The notes under the pieces: model-generated
Seen by the model: only the letters and a program-made list of their open reading frames with translations
The model's database searches: none
Told to the model about the DNA's origin: nothing
Part shown: piece by piece, positions 7,961 to 16,001 of the stretch
How the letters are laid out: every line of letters starts with the position of its first letter
How positions within the stretch are numbered: the stretch's first letter is position 1
Program-made: the position numbers and the translations under genes
From: Frigoribacterium sp. PvP032
GTDB lineage: Bacteria > Actinomycetota > Actinomycetes > Actinomycetales > Microbacteriaceae
Length of the DNA stretch: 64,000 nucleotides
Direction: 5' to 3'
Assembly: GCF_017833035.1 (NCBI RefSeq)
Contig: NZ_JAFIBM010000001.1
Span: 1 to 64,000 of the forward strand

Positions 7961-8668
7961 ATGATGACTGGGCAGTGGCTGCGCTCCGACACCGGCACGC
8001 GCTGGTTCTTCGACTCGGGGGCGCTCTCGCTCGACTTCGCGTACCTCGGCGGCTTCCGCGCCGGCTCGCGCCTCGGCCCCGAGTCGGGTCTCGCGCAGCC
8101 GGCCGACGGCTCGTCCCCCTGGGACGGCCTCCTGCTGCCCGCCGACCTCGACGACTGGCTGGCCGAGCGCTTCCCCGGGCTCACCGGCGGAGCCTCCGAC
8201 CGCGAGCTCGCCGACGCCCGCGGCCTGCGCGACGCGACGGCCCGACTCGCCGTCGCCGCCGTGGACGGAGCCGCGCCCGACCCCGACGACGTCGACATGC
8301 TCAACCTCTTCGCCGCCACGCCCGACGTGCCTCCTGCACTCGCCGGGGGACGCCGCCAGGCCGGCGCGGGACGGCTGCGGCTGGGCCAGGCGCTGGCCTC
8401 CGTCGCCCGCGACGGGGTGCGACTCTTCGACGAGGTGGGGTTCGGCGGCGGGGACGAGTCGCGCCTCCGTCGCTGTGCCAACCCGCTGTGCGGCCTCGTC
8501 TACCGTGACGAATCCCGCGCCCGGAGCCGCCGCTGGTGCTCGATGCAGCGCTGCGGCAACCGCGCGAAGGTGCGTGCGCACCGCGCGCGTCTCGCCGGCG
8601 ACACGAGCACCGGCGGGGGCTCCGGCGCGAGCTCCGGCTCCGGTGCCGGAGCCGGCTCCGGCGCCTGA
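7961..8668 (+). CDS. CGNR zinc-finger protein with ABATE domain
   Basis: A 235-residue probable transcription regulator. The N-terminal 150 residues fit the ABATE (putative stress-induced regulator) domain and the C-terminus holds the CGNR zinc finger: a first Cys pair in RRCANPLCGLVY and a second in RRWCSMQRCGNRAKVRAHR (about residues 168-205). Family members are predicted DNA-binding regulators with unknown ligands. The tail is Ser/Gly-rich. TAAGGT at 7949-7954, six bases before the ATG, fits leaderless transcription. A second ATG follows directly at 7964. Confidence 0.85.
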   Translation: MMTGQWLRSDTGTRWFFDSGALSLDFAYLGGFRAGSRLGPESGLAQPADGSSPWDGLLLPADLDDWLAERFPGLTGGASDRELADARGLRDATARLAVAAVDGAAPDPDDVDMLNLFAATPDVPPALAGGRRQAGAGRLRLGQALASVARDGVRLFDEVGFGGGDESRLRRCANPLCGLVYRDESRARSRRWCSMQRCGNRAKVRAHRARLAGDTSTGGGSGASSGSGAGAGSGA

Positions 8669-8715
8669 CTGCCACCCGACCGCCCGACCGCCCACTCCCC
8701 GACGCCCACCTCCGT

Positions 8716-8786
8716 CGAGGGCGGGTCAGAACGCGCGAGGGCGGGTCCGCACGGACCCGCCCTCGACCACTTCGACCCGCCCTCGA
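8716..8786. repeat. Family C palindromic element, copy C1
   Basis: Two direct CGAGGGCGGGTC units followed by two inverted copies (GACCCGCCCTCG), giving a nested hairpin between the convergent CGNR and DUF427 genes. Related elements are at 59562-59632 and 62042-62111. A bidirectional terminator role is likely. Confidence 0.8.
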
Positions 8787-8810
8787 CACAGAGAGCGCGC
8801 GCCGCAGTCG

Positions 8811-9116
8811 CTACTCGACGACCTGCACGTCCTTCCAGAACGCGACGTAGCCGGTGTAGTCCTTGCCGACGCGGTCGAACGACGCGGGGATCGGCGTCGG
8901 GTAGCTCCACGCACGGTCCTGCAGCAGGGTGTCGCCGTCCTTAACGCTGAAGTACTGCGTGTCGCCCTTCCACGGGCAGTGGTACTGCGTGGGGCTCTTC
9001 TCGAAGAGCTCGTCGTTGACGCTCGCGGGCGGGAAGTACCAGTTGCCCTCGATCGAGATCAGCTCGTCCTTCGGGGCCTCGGCCACCACGGTGCCGTCGC
9101 TCAGAACTGCCTTCAT
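8811..9116 (-). CDS. DUF427 domain protein
   Basis: A 101-residue single-domain DUF427 protein. The recognisable run is the motif around GNWYFPPASV, KSPTQYHCPWKG and AWSYPTPIP, then VAFWKDVQVVE at the end. The family is widespread in actinobacteria and its biochemical role is not established. The ATG at 9116 has GAGGAG upstream on the minus strand. It is convergent with the CGNR gene; a family C palindrome separates them. Confidence 0.9.
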   Translation of the reverse strand: MKAVLSDGTVVAEAPKDELISIEGNWYFPPASVNDELFEKSPTQYHCPWKGDTQYFSVKDGDTLLQDRAWSYPTPIPASFDRVGKDYTGYVAFWKDVQVVE

Positions 9117-9167
9117 CGTCCACTCCTCTGATCGGGGGCTCGGTCGGCCCGCGTGCTCAGCAGAACG

Positions 9168-9848
9168 CTACGCTCGCTCGCTCTGTTCCCCGTGCGAGCT
9201 GTGCGAGCCGTGCGAGCCGTGGGAGCCGTCCGCGGCGTGCGAGCCGTGCGAGTCCCCGCGAGGGCGGAGGGGCGCACGGTGCACCGTCGCGACGGCGACC
9301 GGTGTGCGGGCGGCGGCCAGCGCCTCCTCGTGCCCAGTCGCCACGACCTCGGCAGCGGACGAGGAGGCGGTCAGCAGATGGGACTGCGCGCCCCGCAACG
9401 AGACGGCGGCGGCGCACGCCACGGCGGCCTCGGGCGACGAGAAGTCGATGCCGGAGGCGGCGAGCGCGTCGACCACGGCGCCGGCGGCGAGGAAGTCCTC
9501 GACGGCGGACCGGAACCCGTCGTCGTCGAGCGCTCCCGCGGCGACGACGGCCACCACGGCGCGGTCGCCCCGCTCGGCCTGGCGCGCGAGCACCCGGCGG
9601 GCGACGTCGGCCGAGGAGGCGGCGGTCGCGTGCAGCACGAGGGCCGCGTCGTCCGCGACGGCGGCGACCGCGTCGAGCACGTCGGCCGTCGAGAGCAGGC
9701 CGTGCCCGTCGAGGACGTCGGCCACGACCACCACGTGCGCGCCGGGCGCGATGCGGGCCGCACCGGCCACGCCCTGGTCGAGCCGGACCTGGTACTTCGA
9801 CTGCTGGGGGGCGGTCGTCTGCTGCGATGTCGTCTGCGGGGCTGTCAC
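9168..9848 (-). CDS. 2-phosphosulfolactate phosphatase-like protein with His-rich tail
   Basis: A protein of about 226 residues resembling the ComB family: an early Asp-containing strand (VVVVADVLDG), alternating Ala/Val-rich strands and helices, and the later motif FLAAGAVVDALAASG followed by SSPEAAVACA. ComB removes phosphate from 2-phosphosulfolactate in coenzyme M synthesis, a pathway not expected here, so the substrate is probably different. The C-terminus is a His/Ser/Gly tail built of SHGSHG units, which could bind metal. I chose the GTG at 9848; an ATG at 9917 in the same frame would add 23 residues without obvious conservation. The GAGGAG next to the GTG is closer than usual. Confidence 0.55.
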   Translation of the reverse strand: MTAPQTTSQQTTAPQQSKYQVRLDQGVAGAARIAPGAHVVVVADVLDGHGLLSTADVLDAVAAVADDAALVLHATAASSADVARRVLARQAERGDRAVVAVVAAGALDDDGFRSAVEDFLAAGAVVDALAASGIDFSSPEAAVACAAAVSLRGAQSHLLTASSSAAEVVATGHEEALAAARTPVAVATVHRAPLRPRGDSHGSHAADGSHGSHGSHSSHGEQSERA

Positions 9849-9957
9849 CTCCTCAGGGTAGGTCGGGGCGCCTCCTCGGCTGAGCGGATTGCGCTGCGTT
9901 ACGCACGGCGTCGCCACCTCTGGCCTCTCACGATCCAGGACATCGCGACCCGCGCCT

Positions 9958-10028
9958 CCTGAACCGTGCAGGACTCAGGACCGCGAGTCCCCCCGCTGCG
10001 CGACTCAGGACCGAAGTTCCTGAATGAG
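9958..10028 (+). repeat. Family A dispersed repeat, copy A2
   Basis: Shares with A1 the words CCCCCCGCTGCGCGACTCAGGACC and the ending GTTCCTGAATGAG, and starts with a short CTGAACCGTGCAGGACTCAGG part instead of the longer left half. It lies in the divergent gap between 9848 and 10099, so it is not placed as a terminator. Confidence 0.8.
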
Positions 10029-10098
10029 GAGAGCCGAGCAGCAACGGCATCCGGCACGCGGCGCCCCCCGCCCAGCCCACGGGAGCAGACTCGTCCGC

Positions 10099-10590
10099 AT
10101 GCACGTGCAGCTCAAGATCCGACTCGCCTGTCCCGTCGACGCCGCCTCCGACGCCCTGCGCGACCCGGCCGTCATGGTCGCCGTGACGAAGCCGCTGGTG
10201 CGGTACCGCTCGCTCGCGCCCGACGGCTTCCCCGACCGCTGGACGGAGGAGGCGCACCCCGTGACCGCGCACATCCTCGGCCTGCTGCCCCTCGGCGACA
10301 CGCACGTCGACCTCGACTGGCACGAGCGCGACGGCGCGTGGATCCAGCGCGACACCGGCAAGGGCACCGCCGGCCAGTTCTCGCGGATGCGCATCGACCA
10401 CCGCATGGCCGTGTCGCCCCTCGGCCCCGACGAGACCCTGCTGCGCGACCGGCTCGTCTTCCACGCCGGCCCGATCGGCGTCGCGCTCTGGCCGGGCCTC
10501 TGGCTCGTCTGGCAGTGGCGGGCGCTGCGGATGCGCGCCCTCGCGCCGGGCTGGCGGGCACCCGAGGCGCACCCGCGCCACGCGGGCTGA
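10099..10590 (+). CDS. Conserved hypothetical protein, possible SRPBCC-type fold
   Basis: A 163-residue protein I do not firmly recognise. It has no signal peptide, and its run of short strands (VQLKIRLACPVD, HVDLDWHERDGAWIQ, MAVSPLGPDETLLRDRLVF) with a first strand and an ending helix rich in Trp resembles small ligand-binding SRPBCC proteins. The ATG at 10099 is chosen because CAGACT (10087-10092 region) lies a short distance upstream, as for other leaderless genes here, and because earlier starts would run through the family A repeat. It stands between a divergent and a co-directional gene. Confidence 0.55.
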   Translation: MHVQLKIRLACPVDAASDALRDPAVMVAVTKPLVRYRSLAPDGFPDRWTEEAHPVTAHILGLLPLGDTHVDLDWHERDGAWIQRDTGKGTAGQFSRMRIDHRMAVSPLGPDETLLRDRLVFHAGPIGVALWPGLWLVWQWRALRMRALAPGWRAPEAHPRHAG

Positions 10591-10695
10591 GCGCGACGGG
10601 CTGTCTGCCAGGGGCTGAGTGCTCCGGGCTGACTGCCGAGCGCCGAGGAGGCGCCTCCCGGTCCCCGAGGAGGCGTCCCGACTACCGTCGCCCGC

Positions 10696-11406
10696 GTGAC
10701 CGACCCGACCCCCACCTCCTCGTCCGCCCCTGCCGCAGCCGCCTCACCCGACGCCGACGCCGACGCGACCGCGCCCCTCGTGCCCGACACCGACTCGGGC
10801 CTGGCGCTGGCCGCGTGGCGCCGGACGATCCACGGGCTGTACCGGCAGGTGCGCGAGGCGACCGACCTCGAGGCGGCGCACGACCTGTGGCGACGCACAC
10901 GCGACGAGCTCTTCACGACGAACCCGGTCACGCCGCTGCTCCCCGAGGACAGGCCGCACTTCACCGGCCTCCCGACGAAGCCGTACGACGCCGCGTGGCG
11001 CTTCGAGGTGCCGATCCTGCCCGCCGAGCCGCGCCGCATGGTGGTCGAGACGGGCACCGACGGCGACGTGCCCTTCGACCGGGTCGGCCGCGTCGAGGTG
11101 CCGGGCGTCGGCTCGCTCGACGTGTGGCGGCTGCGCTCGTACGGGGGCGGCCTCTTCGTCCCCGTCGGGGACGCGCTGGCCGGCAAGTCGGGCGGTACCT
11201 ACGGAGGCGGTCGGTACCTGATCGACTCCGTCAAGGGAGCCGACCTCGGGCCCGGCTCCGAGCCCGGCACGATCGTGCTCGACTTCAACTTCGCCTACAA
11301 CCCGAGCTGCGCCTACGACCCCGCCTGGGCCTGCCCGCTCGCGCAGCCGGGCAACCGCGTGGCCGTCGAGATCCCCGTCGGCGAGCGCTACTCGGGGGCG
11401 CACTGA
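10696..11406 (+). CDS. DUF1684 domain protein
   Basis: A 236-residue DUF1684 protein. The conserved half is in the C-terminal 110 residues: GGGRYLIDSVKGADLG, then VLDFNFAYNPSCAYDP and CPLAQPGNRVAVEIPVGER. Family members are common in actinobacteria and have no proven function. The first 35 residues are an Ala/Pro/Asp-rich linker. GTG at 10696 is chosen because TACCGT at 10683-10688 lies seven bases before it, a spacing typical of leaderless actinobacterial transcripts. It probably is a single-gene unit. Confidence 0.85.
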   Translation: MTDPTPTSSSAPAAAASPDADADATAPLVPDTDSGLALAAWRRTIHGLYRQVREATDLEAAHDLWRRTRDELFTTNPVTPLLPEDRPHFTGLPTKPYDAAWRFEVPILPAEPRRMVVETGTDGDVPFDRVGRVEVPGVGSLDVWRLRSYGGGLFVPVGDALAGKSGGTYGGGRYLIDSVKGADLGPGSEPGTIVLDFNFAYNPSCAYDPAWACPLAQPGNRVAVEIPVGERYSGAH

Positions 11407-11463
11407 CACACAGCCGGACGCGCGGCCGGACGCGCAGACCGACCTGTCCGATAGCGTGGCCGC

Positions 11464-11874
11464 ATGACCGCGACGACGCCTCCTGACGGGCCCTCGGCCG
11501 CTGGCCCGCAGCCGTCCCCCTCCTCGCCCGAGGCCGTGACGGAGGCGCTGCTCGCCTTGGGCCGCGACGGCTCGCACCCGTTCACGGTCGCCGTCGAGGA
11601 CGGCCGCGTCGTCGCCACCTGGGTCTACCGCGACGCCCGGGGGGCGCTCGGCCACAGCCGGATGGACTACCGCCTCCGCATCACGTTGCTGCCCGAGACG
11701 CACGAGTACACGCGGTCCGAGATCAAGACCGAGCGGAGCGGCGGCTCGGTCAGCGGCACCTGGTCGTTCAACTCGGCGAAGGTCGTCGGCCCGGTGAAGC
11801 AGACGCTCGAGGCGCACGGCTGGCAGCGGCGCCGCTCGGCCCTCGGCAAGGCCCTCGGGCGGCTCTTCTCCTAG
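11464..11874 (+). CDS. Hypothetical protein, 136 residues
   Basis: A small protein of unknown role with no recognised domain. After a Pro/Ser-rich first 25 residues it shows a compact alpha/beta pattern (VTEALLALGRDGSHPFTVAVEDGRVVATWVYRDA) and a C-terminal basic helix (QRRRSALGKALGRLFS) that might touch membrane or nucleic acid. TAGCGT (11452-11457), six bases before the ATG, marks a probable leaderless promoter. Confidence 0.6.
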   Translation: MTATTPPDGPSAAGPQPSPSSPEAVTEALLALGRDGSHPFTVAVEDGRVVATWVYRDARGALGHSRMDYRLRITLLPETHEYTRSEIKTERSGGSVSGTWSFNSAKVVGPVKQTLEAHGWQRRRSALGKALGRLFS

Positions 11875-12264
11875 GCCGGCGGGGCTGCCCGGCCCGCGCC
11901 TCCTCGGGTGCGCAGCCCGCGCCTCCTCGGGTGCCCGGCCCGCACCTCCTCGCGTTCTGCGACGAGTGCCGCTAAGCTGGTGTCACTTGCGAGTCGGCCC
12001 GACCGGCTCCCTGCGTCGTAGCACGCCCCTCCTCGCCTCTCGCCCTGGCACACACCCAGGCACCAACAGGCGCGCGAAGCTCACTCTGCGGCGAAACGAT
12101 CGTGCACACCTGCACCGTCGCCACACCTCGAGCCCGGCTACGACAGCCGCTCACCGGCTCTGCACCGCCGTTCCCCGGAGCGCCCACGACGACATCGTCC
12201 AGGCGACCGAGACGCGTGGCCCGCAGCCTCGGCCCGGCTCGACACCTGCCCCTGAAAGGCACGC
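11875..12264. other. Long leader region before the RNA helicase
   Basis: 390 bases without a convincing gene. It begins with three tandem copies of the CGCCTCCTCG motif (11895-11953). A possible -10 box TAAGCT lies at 11973-11978, which would give the helicase a transcript leader of roughly 280 bases. Long leaders are known for cold-induced RNA helicases and could carry regulation, but I see no named RNA element. Confidence 0.4.
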
Positions 12265-14151
12265 ATGTCACTCACCACCGACTCCCCCGTCGTCCCGGCC
12301 GCCGACGCGACCGACGCCCCCGCCGTCTCGTTCGCCTCCCTCGGGGTCCCCGCCCCGATCGTCTCCGCCCTCGCGAAGGACGGCAAGGAGAACGCGTTCC
12401 CGATCCAGGTCGACACGCTCCCCGACACCCTCGGCGGACGCGACGTCCTCGGCCGCGGCAAGACCGGCTCGGGCAAGACCCTCGCCTTCTCGATCCCGAT
12501 GGCCGCGCGCCTCGGCGGCAAGCTCGCCGGCGGCAAGCGCCGCCCGGGCCGTCCCCTCGGCCTCGTGCTCGCCCCCACCCGCGAGCTCGCCACGCAGATC
12601 GACGCCGTCCTCGCGCCGATGGCCGCCGCGTACGGCATGAACACCACCACGATCTTCGGCGGCGTCTCCCAGAACCGCCAGGTCCAGGCCCTCAAGTCGG
12701 GCGTCGACATCGTCATCGCCTGCCCCGGTCGCCTCGAAGACCTCATGAAGCAGGGCTTCATCAAGCTCGACGCCGTCGAGATCACCGTGCTCGACGAGGC
12801 CGACCACATGGCCGACCTGGGCTTCCTGCCCGGCGTCACCCGCATCATGAAGGCCACCCCGAACGACGGCCAGCGCCTGCTCTTCAGCGCGACCCTCGAC
12901 AACGGCGTGGACAAGCTGGTCAAGCAGTTCCTCCACAACGAGGTGCTGCACTCGGTCGACGAGGCCAACTCGCCCGTCGCCGCCATGACCCACCACGTCT
13001 TCGAGACGCCCGACCTCGACAGCAAGAACGCCCTCGTGCAGAAGCTGGCCTCGGGCAAGGGCCGCCGCATCCTCTTCATGCGCACCAAGCACCACGCCAA
13101 GAAGCTCGCCAAGAAGCTGACCGAGGCCGGCATCCCCTCGGTCGACCTGCACGGCAACCTGTCGCAGCCGCAGCGCGACCGCAACCTCGCTGCGTTCCAG
13201 GACGGAACCGCCCGCGTGCTCGTCGCCACCGACGTCGCCGCCCGCGGCGTGCACGTCGACGACATCGAGCTCGTGATCCACGTCGACCCGCCCACCGAGC
13301 ACAAGGCGTACCTGCACCGCTCGGGCCGCACCGCCCGTGCCGGAGCCGAGGGCGACGTCGTCACCCTCGTCATCCCCAGCCAGAAGCGCGACGTCGCCCA
13401 GCTGATGAAGAAGGCCGACATCAAGCCGACCACCACGGCCGTCACCACCTCCTCCCCCGAGGTCGCGGCGCTCGTCGGCGAGGTCGCCGCGTACGTGAAG
13501 CCCCTGCCGAAGTCCGCTGTGCAGCAGCAGGGCGGCGGCAACGGCGGAGGCGGCGGCGGTCGCTCGCAGGGCGCCAACGCCCAGCGCAAGCGCGCCGCCC
13601 GCCAGGACAGCACCGGCGCCCCCATCGCCCGTGCCGACCGCTCGGGTCGTCCCGCAGCCGGCGGCGGCCGTGCAGGAGGCGCGGGTCGCGACGGCGGACC
13701 CGCCCGCTCTGGCGGCCGTGACGGAGCACCCCGTGGCGGACGCGACGGTCGCGACGGTCGCGACGGCGGTCGCTCGCGCGACGCTGCTCCCCGCGGCGGC
13801 GCGTCGACGTTCTACTCGACCGAGTCGGGCCGTGGCGCGGTGACGCCTGCTCGTGACGGCGGCGCTCGTGACGCGGGCGGCCGCGACGGCGGCGCTCGCG
13901 ACTCCGAGGCTCGCGGCACCCGCCAGCCCGGACGCCGCGCCCAGAGCGACGGCGGCCAGAGCCGCACGAACGCCGTGCGCAACGACCAGGCCGACTTCGC
14001 GGCGTCGCAGGGCGAGCGTTCGCAGGGCGGTCGCTCCGGCGGCGGCTCGCGTCGCGCCTCCTCGGACGGCGGTCGCCCCGGCGGCCTCAAGGTCGGCGGA
14101 CTCGTCGGCGGCAAGCCGCGCAGCGGCGGCGGCCAGCGCGGCGGCCGCTAG
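12265..14151 (+). CDS. DEAD-box ATP-dependent RNA helicase
   Basis: A 628-residue cytoplasmic RNA helicase. Both RecA-like domains are complete: Walker A GRGKTGSGKT (about residues 62-71), PTRELA (motif Ia), DEAD in VLDEADHMADLGF (about 178-190), SAT (about 209), and HRSGRTARAG (motif VI, about 352). Residues from about 415 form a long basic Gly/Arg/Asp tail rich in GGRDG and GGR units, which in this family binds RNA. It resembles RhlE/CsdA-type helicases involved in ribosome assembly or RNA turnover in the cold. The start has GAAAGG upstream. A strong hairpin follows the stop. Confidence 0.93.
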   Translation: MSLTTDSPVVPAADATDAPAVSFASLGVPAPIVSALAKDGKENAFPIQVDTLPDTLGGRDVLGRGKTGSGKTLAFSIPMAARLGGKLAGGKRRPGRPLGLVLAPTRELATQIDAVLAPMAAAYGMNTTTIFGGVSQNRQVQALKSGVDIVIACPGRLEDLMKQGFIKLDAVEITVLDEADHMADLGFLPGVTRIMKATPNDGQRLLFSATLDNGVDKLVKQFLHNEVLHSVDEANSPVAAMTHHVFETPDLDSKNALVQKLASGKGRRILFMRTKHHAKKLAKKLTEAGIPSVDLHGNLSQPQRDRNLAAFQDGTARVLVATDVAARGVHVDDIELVIHVDPPTEHKAYLHRSGRTARAGAEGDVVTLVIPSQKRDVAQLMKKADIKPTTTAVTTSSPEVAALVGEVAAYVKPLPKSAVQQQGGGNGGGGGGRSQGANAQRKRAARQDSTGAPIARADRSGRPAAGGGRAGGAGRDGGPARSGGRDGAPRGGRDGRDGRDGGRSRDAAPRGGASTFYSTESGRGAVTPARDGGARDAGGRDGGARDSEARGTRQPGRRAQSDGGQSRTNAVRNDQADFAASQGERSQGGRSGGGSRRASSDGGRPGGLKVGGLVGGKPRSGGGQRGGR

Positions 14152-14178
14152 GCCCCGCAGCACCACCTGCACCACCCA

Positions 14179-14215
14179 CGCCCCCGGGCGGCGCCCACCG
14201 CGCCGCCCGGGGGCG
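14179..14215 (+). terminator. Hairpin terminator after the RNA helicase
   Basis: A perfect 15-base inverted repeat, CGCCCCCGGGCGGCG and its complement, with a seven-base loop, 27 bases after the helicase stop. There is no T-run, which is common in very GC-rich genomes. Confidence 0.75.
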
Positions 14216-14504
14216 CCGTGCTGCGCCCGCGCGTCCGAACCCGCGCGCCCGCGCGCTGCGCCCCGCCGCACCCGCGCGCCCGCACCCACCGAACCCGCGC
14301 GCCCGCCGCCCCGCCTCCGCGCGCCAGCCACCGCACCCGCCGAACCCGCGCGCACCCCCGAGCGCGCCCAGGGGTGTGCGCGGGTTCGAGGGGTCCGCGC
14401 GCGATCTCTTCCCCACTGGCCCTGGCGGTGAGCGCGCAGGCGCGCTTTGCTGGGCCAGGGCGCCCGTCCGGGCACCCGTGACGCCCGCCCGACCGGAGGC
14501 CACC
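14216..14504. repeat. Family E cluster, copy E2
   Basis: The word CGAACCCGCGCG occurs directly repeated at 14236, 14290 and 14341; the last copy pairs with GGGGTGTGCGCGGGTTCG (14371-14388), one mismatch in 18, over a 12-base loop. The rest of this gap before the EthD-like gene holds nothing I can name apart from its ribosome binding site. Confidence 0.6.
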
Positions 14505-14813
14505 ATGCCCACGAAGATCACGATCATCTACGACAACCCCGTCGACCCTGACGCGTTCGAGGCCGGTTGGCCCGAATCGCTCGAGCTCGCCAAGGCCCTC
14601 CCCGGGCTCGAGCGACTCGAGTCCGGCAAGGTCTGGCCCAAGGAGGACGGCACCGCGACCCCGAAGTACCGCACCCTCGACCTGTACTTCGCCGACTACG
14701 ACGCGGCGAGCGCTGCCGTGGCCGGCCCCGAGGCGGGCGCCTTCTTCCCGACGGTGTTCGGCCTGGGCGAGGCGGGCGTGACAGCCCTCTTCACGGACGT
14801 CGAGCCCGCCTAG
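14505..14813 (+). CDS. EthD family protein
   Basis: A 102-residue single-domain EthD protein. The typical opening (MPTKITIIYDNPVDPDAFE) and the segment RTLDLYFADYDAASAA with a terminal FF.TVFG piece support the call. EthD was first seen in ether degradation, but most members are small dimeric ferredoxin-like proteins of unknown role. ATG at 14505 follows CGGAGG at a good distance; longer starts in the frame would enter the family E repeats. Confidence 0.85.
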   Translation: MPTKITIIYDNPVDPDAFEAGWPESLELAKALPGLERLESGKVWPKEDGTATPKYRTLDLYFADYDAASAAVAGPEAGAFFPTVFGLGEAGVTALFTDVEPA

Positions 14814-14836
14814 CCGCCCCGCCCGGCCCGCCGGCC

Positions 14837-14907
14837 CGAGCTACACCCCTATCCGGCGCTACACCCCCAGAACCGAGGGGGTAGCGCCGATCCGGGGGTG
14901 TAGCTCG
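14837..14907. repeat. Family B palindromic element, copy B2
   Basis: Outer arms CGAGCTACACCCC and GGGGTGTAGCTCG, inner arms CGGCGCTACACCCCC and GGGGGTAGCGCCG, nearly perfect over 71 bases. It lies between the convergent EthD gene and the nuclease/antitoxin-like gene and fits a bidirectional terminator. Confidence 0.85.
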
Positions 14908-14910
14908 GGT

Positions 14911-15825
14911 TCAGCACACGTGCGCGGCCGCGAGCTTGCGCAGCAGCGGGGCGCCGCGGAACGCGTCGGACCAGTTCCAGCGCACGAAGGCCCGCACGCC
15001 CGGCATCGCCCGCAGCGCGTCCTCGCGGAGCTTCTCGTCGATGACGACCTGCTCCGGGCTGCGTCCGCCGCGCATCGCCGCGTCGCGGTACTTCACTTCG
15101 CCGTCGAACTCGCCGATCACTCCGCAGCAGGGCCACCAGAAGTCGACGATGCCCACGAGCGGCCCGATCGCCGGGAAGCGCTTCTGGAGCTCTGGCGGTC
15201 TCAGGCCCGCCGAGTGGATGACGACGCGACTCAAGGACTCGCCGGGCGACTCCGCTCCCGCCTGCGAGAAGGCGATGGAGGCGGCGGCCCGGCGGCTGCC
15301 CTGCACGCGTCCGCCCTCGGCGAGGACCCGTTCGAGGTCGGGCCGGCTGAACGCGCCGGTCGCGAGCCCGTGGTCGAGGACCACGACGCCGCCTCGAAGG
15401 TCGAGCAAGCGCGCCACGTCGACCGCAGCCCGCCGGGGGACGGCCACCCGCAGGCCCTGCACGGTGCTCACCTCGTCATCGTGGAGCTCCCCGGCGTGCT
15501 GATGCAGGTGTGCGCTCACCCGGTCGCGCGGACGTCGGGACGTGACGACGTGGACACGCGTCGGCCAGGCGCCCAGCAGCGGGAAGCCCGACACCGCCAG
15601 GGCCGACTCGCGCGAGACGACGACCTCGGGATCGAGTCGGGGCACGACGGCGTGCACGCGGGCCGCGTGCTGCTCGGAGGGTCTCAGCTCAGCCCAGTCA
15701 TCAGACCTGACGTACGACCCCGGAGCCAGACGAAGCACCCGGCCCCGTCGAGCGTCGCGCTCCAGGGCAGAGCTGTCGCCCCCGTCAGCCACCACGTCTC
15801 GACGACGGATCAGCACCTCGGACAT
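14911..15825 (-). CDS. AbiEi/DUF559-like protein (antitoxin-type N-terminus, nuclease-like C-terminus)
   Basis: A protein of about 304 residues. The N-terminus reads as a regulator of the AbiEi kind (RRRDVVADGG... LERDARRGRVLRLAPGSYV), with the wall of the middle domain in VVSRESALAVSGFPLLG. The C-terminus looks like a PD-(D/E)xK nuclease of the DUF559/Vsr kind: GIVDFWW then GEFDGEVKYRD. Such proteins are frequent in Microbacteriaceae and mostly uncharacterised. I use the ATG at 15825; a TTG at 15894 would extend it to the edge of a repeat. Neither has a clear ribosome binding site. Copies B2 and B3 of the same palindrome bracket the gene. No toxin partner is adjacent. Confidence 0.6.
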   Translation of the reverse strand: MSEVLIRRRDVVADGGDSSALERDARRGRVLRLAPGSYVRSDDWAELRPSEQHAARVHAVVPRLDPEVVVSRESALAVSGFPLLGAWPTRVHVVTSRRPRDRVSAHLHQHAGELHDDEVSTVQGLRVAVPRRAAVDVARLLDLRGGVVVLDHGLATGAFSRPDLERVLAEGGRVQGSRRAAASIAFSQAGAESPGESLSRVVIHSAGLRPPELQKRFPAIGPLVGIVDFWWPCCGVIGEFDGEVKYRDAAMRGGRSPEQVVIDEKLREDALRAMPGVRAFVRWNWSDAFRGAPLLRKLAAAHVC

Positions 15826-15898
15826 GTCACGCACGGCCCGAGCATGACGGAGGTCGCCCCGGGGCGCGACCCGCGCCTCCTCGGCTGTGGACAAGCAG

Positions 15899-15970
15899 CG
15901 AGCTACACCCGCGAACCCGCACTACACCCGCTGTTCTGGGGGTGTAGCGCTGGATCAGGGGCGTAGCTCG
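15899..15970. repeat. Family B palindromic element, copy B3
   Basis: Outer arms CGAGCTACACCC and GGGCGTAGCTCG, inner CACTACACCC and GGGTGTAGCGC. It follows the nuclease-like gene's 5' end and precedes the 3' end of the NUDIX gene, both on the minus strand, so it can terminate the NUDIX transcript. Confidence 0.8.
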
Positions 15971-16001
15971 CGGGTGCTGCGCGCAGCGCGCTAGTGCAGC
16001 G

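Noticed and set aside
12102-12264. A known riboswitch or thermosensor before the helicase gene
   Set aside because: I could not match any consensus motif; only a long leader can be stated.
14911-15825. A complete toxin-antitoxin (AbiE) system
   Set aside because: Only the AbiEi-like protein is present; no AbiEii nucleotidyltransferase gene is adjacent.
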